This document shows positions 5,681-5,791 of a DNA stretch of 5,791 bases, in pieces. A model generated the notes under the pieces. It made no database searches. It saw only the letters and a program-made list of their open reading frames with translations, and was not told the DNA's origin. How positions within the stretch are numbered: position 1 is the stretch's first letter; the number at the start of each line of letters is the position of its first letter. Source of the stretch: Pyrinomonadaceae bacterium (lineage in GTDB: Bacteria; Acidobacteriota; Blastocatellia; Pyrinomonadales; Pyrinomonadaceae); NCBI GenBank assembly GCA_013812565.1, contig JACCTF010000718.1:1-5791 (forward strand), read 5' to 3'. The position numbers and the translations under genes are program-made.

Positions 5681-5791
5681 CTAAAATTCTAACAACCCTT
5701 CGGGAGGATCAATACGAATGCGCTTGTGCGCTGTGTCAATCTCAACGCAGATCGTTTCGGCAAGTGGAATGAGGTGCTCGTGCTTCTTCTC
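5681..5791 (-). CDS. rimM: Ribosome maturation factor RimM (C-terminal fragment)
   Basis: The frame enters from the right edge and gives the last 36 residues before a TAG at 5681-5683. It ends in HEHLIPLAETICVEIDTAHK followed by RIRIDPPEGLLEF. The (H/E)-x-LIP...-I-x-V-(D/E)...I-x-(V/I)-DPPEGLLE pattern is the hallmark end of RimM, the strand-rich PRC-barrel domain that binds ribosomal protein S19 during 30S maturation. The gene is cut by the window edge, not broken. Its place directly upstream of trmD is the standard arrangement. Confidence 0.93.
   Translation of the reverse strand, partial: EKKHEHLIPLAETICVEIDTAHKRIRIDPPEGLLEF

Noticed and set aside
1..5791. tRNA, rRNA, CRISPR array, insertion sequence or phage and defence genes
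   Set aside because: No tRNA-like cloverleaf, spaced direct repeats, transposase or integrase motifs were seen. The inverted repeats present do not flank any coding cargo.

Overview
The window looks like a chromosomal piece of a moderate-GC, free-living bacterium, plausibly an Acidobacteriota of the Blastocatellia type. That placement is an inference. It rests on the overall style of the proteins, on a secreted LolA-like protein of a kind I associate with that phylum, and on AT-rich and hairpin-type intergenic fillers. No marker here settles the taxonomy.

Right part (about 3641-5791, minus strand): a housekeeping block in the order rimM (C-terminal end only), trmD, rplS, rnhB. RimM helps 30S maturation, TrmD makes m1G37 in tRNA, L19 is a 50S protein, and RNase HII removes ribonucleotides from DNA. 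The order is widely conserved in bacteria. Two of its gaps carry repeats: a degenerate 7-base tandem repeat between rimM and trmD, and a roughly 112-base imperfect hairpin between rplS and rnhB that reaches the possible start of rnhB.

Middle part (1007-3562, minus strand): two family-4-like glycosyltransferases in the same direction as rnhB. One has the usual E-x7-E signature; the other belongs to the DUF1972 rhamnosyltransferase-like group. They probably act on a surface or exported glycan, but no polymerase, flippase or sugar-nucleotide gene is present to say which.

Left part (1-1085, plus strand): the end of an upstream reading frame (2-73), a leader of about 160 bases with two inverted repeats, and a secreted LolA/LppX-like protein of unknown role. 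This gene converges on the DUF1972 glycosyltransferase, and the two reading frames overlap tail to tail by 79 bases.

I found no tRNA, rRNA, CRISPR array, insertion sequence, phage or defence gene, and no convincing sign of a new multi-gene system. The points most worth a second look are the heptamer repeat in front of trmD, the hairpin element in front of rnhB, the long glycosyltransferase tail antisense to its neighbour, and the leader hairpin that covers a Shine-Dalgarno site.
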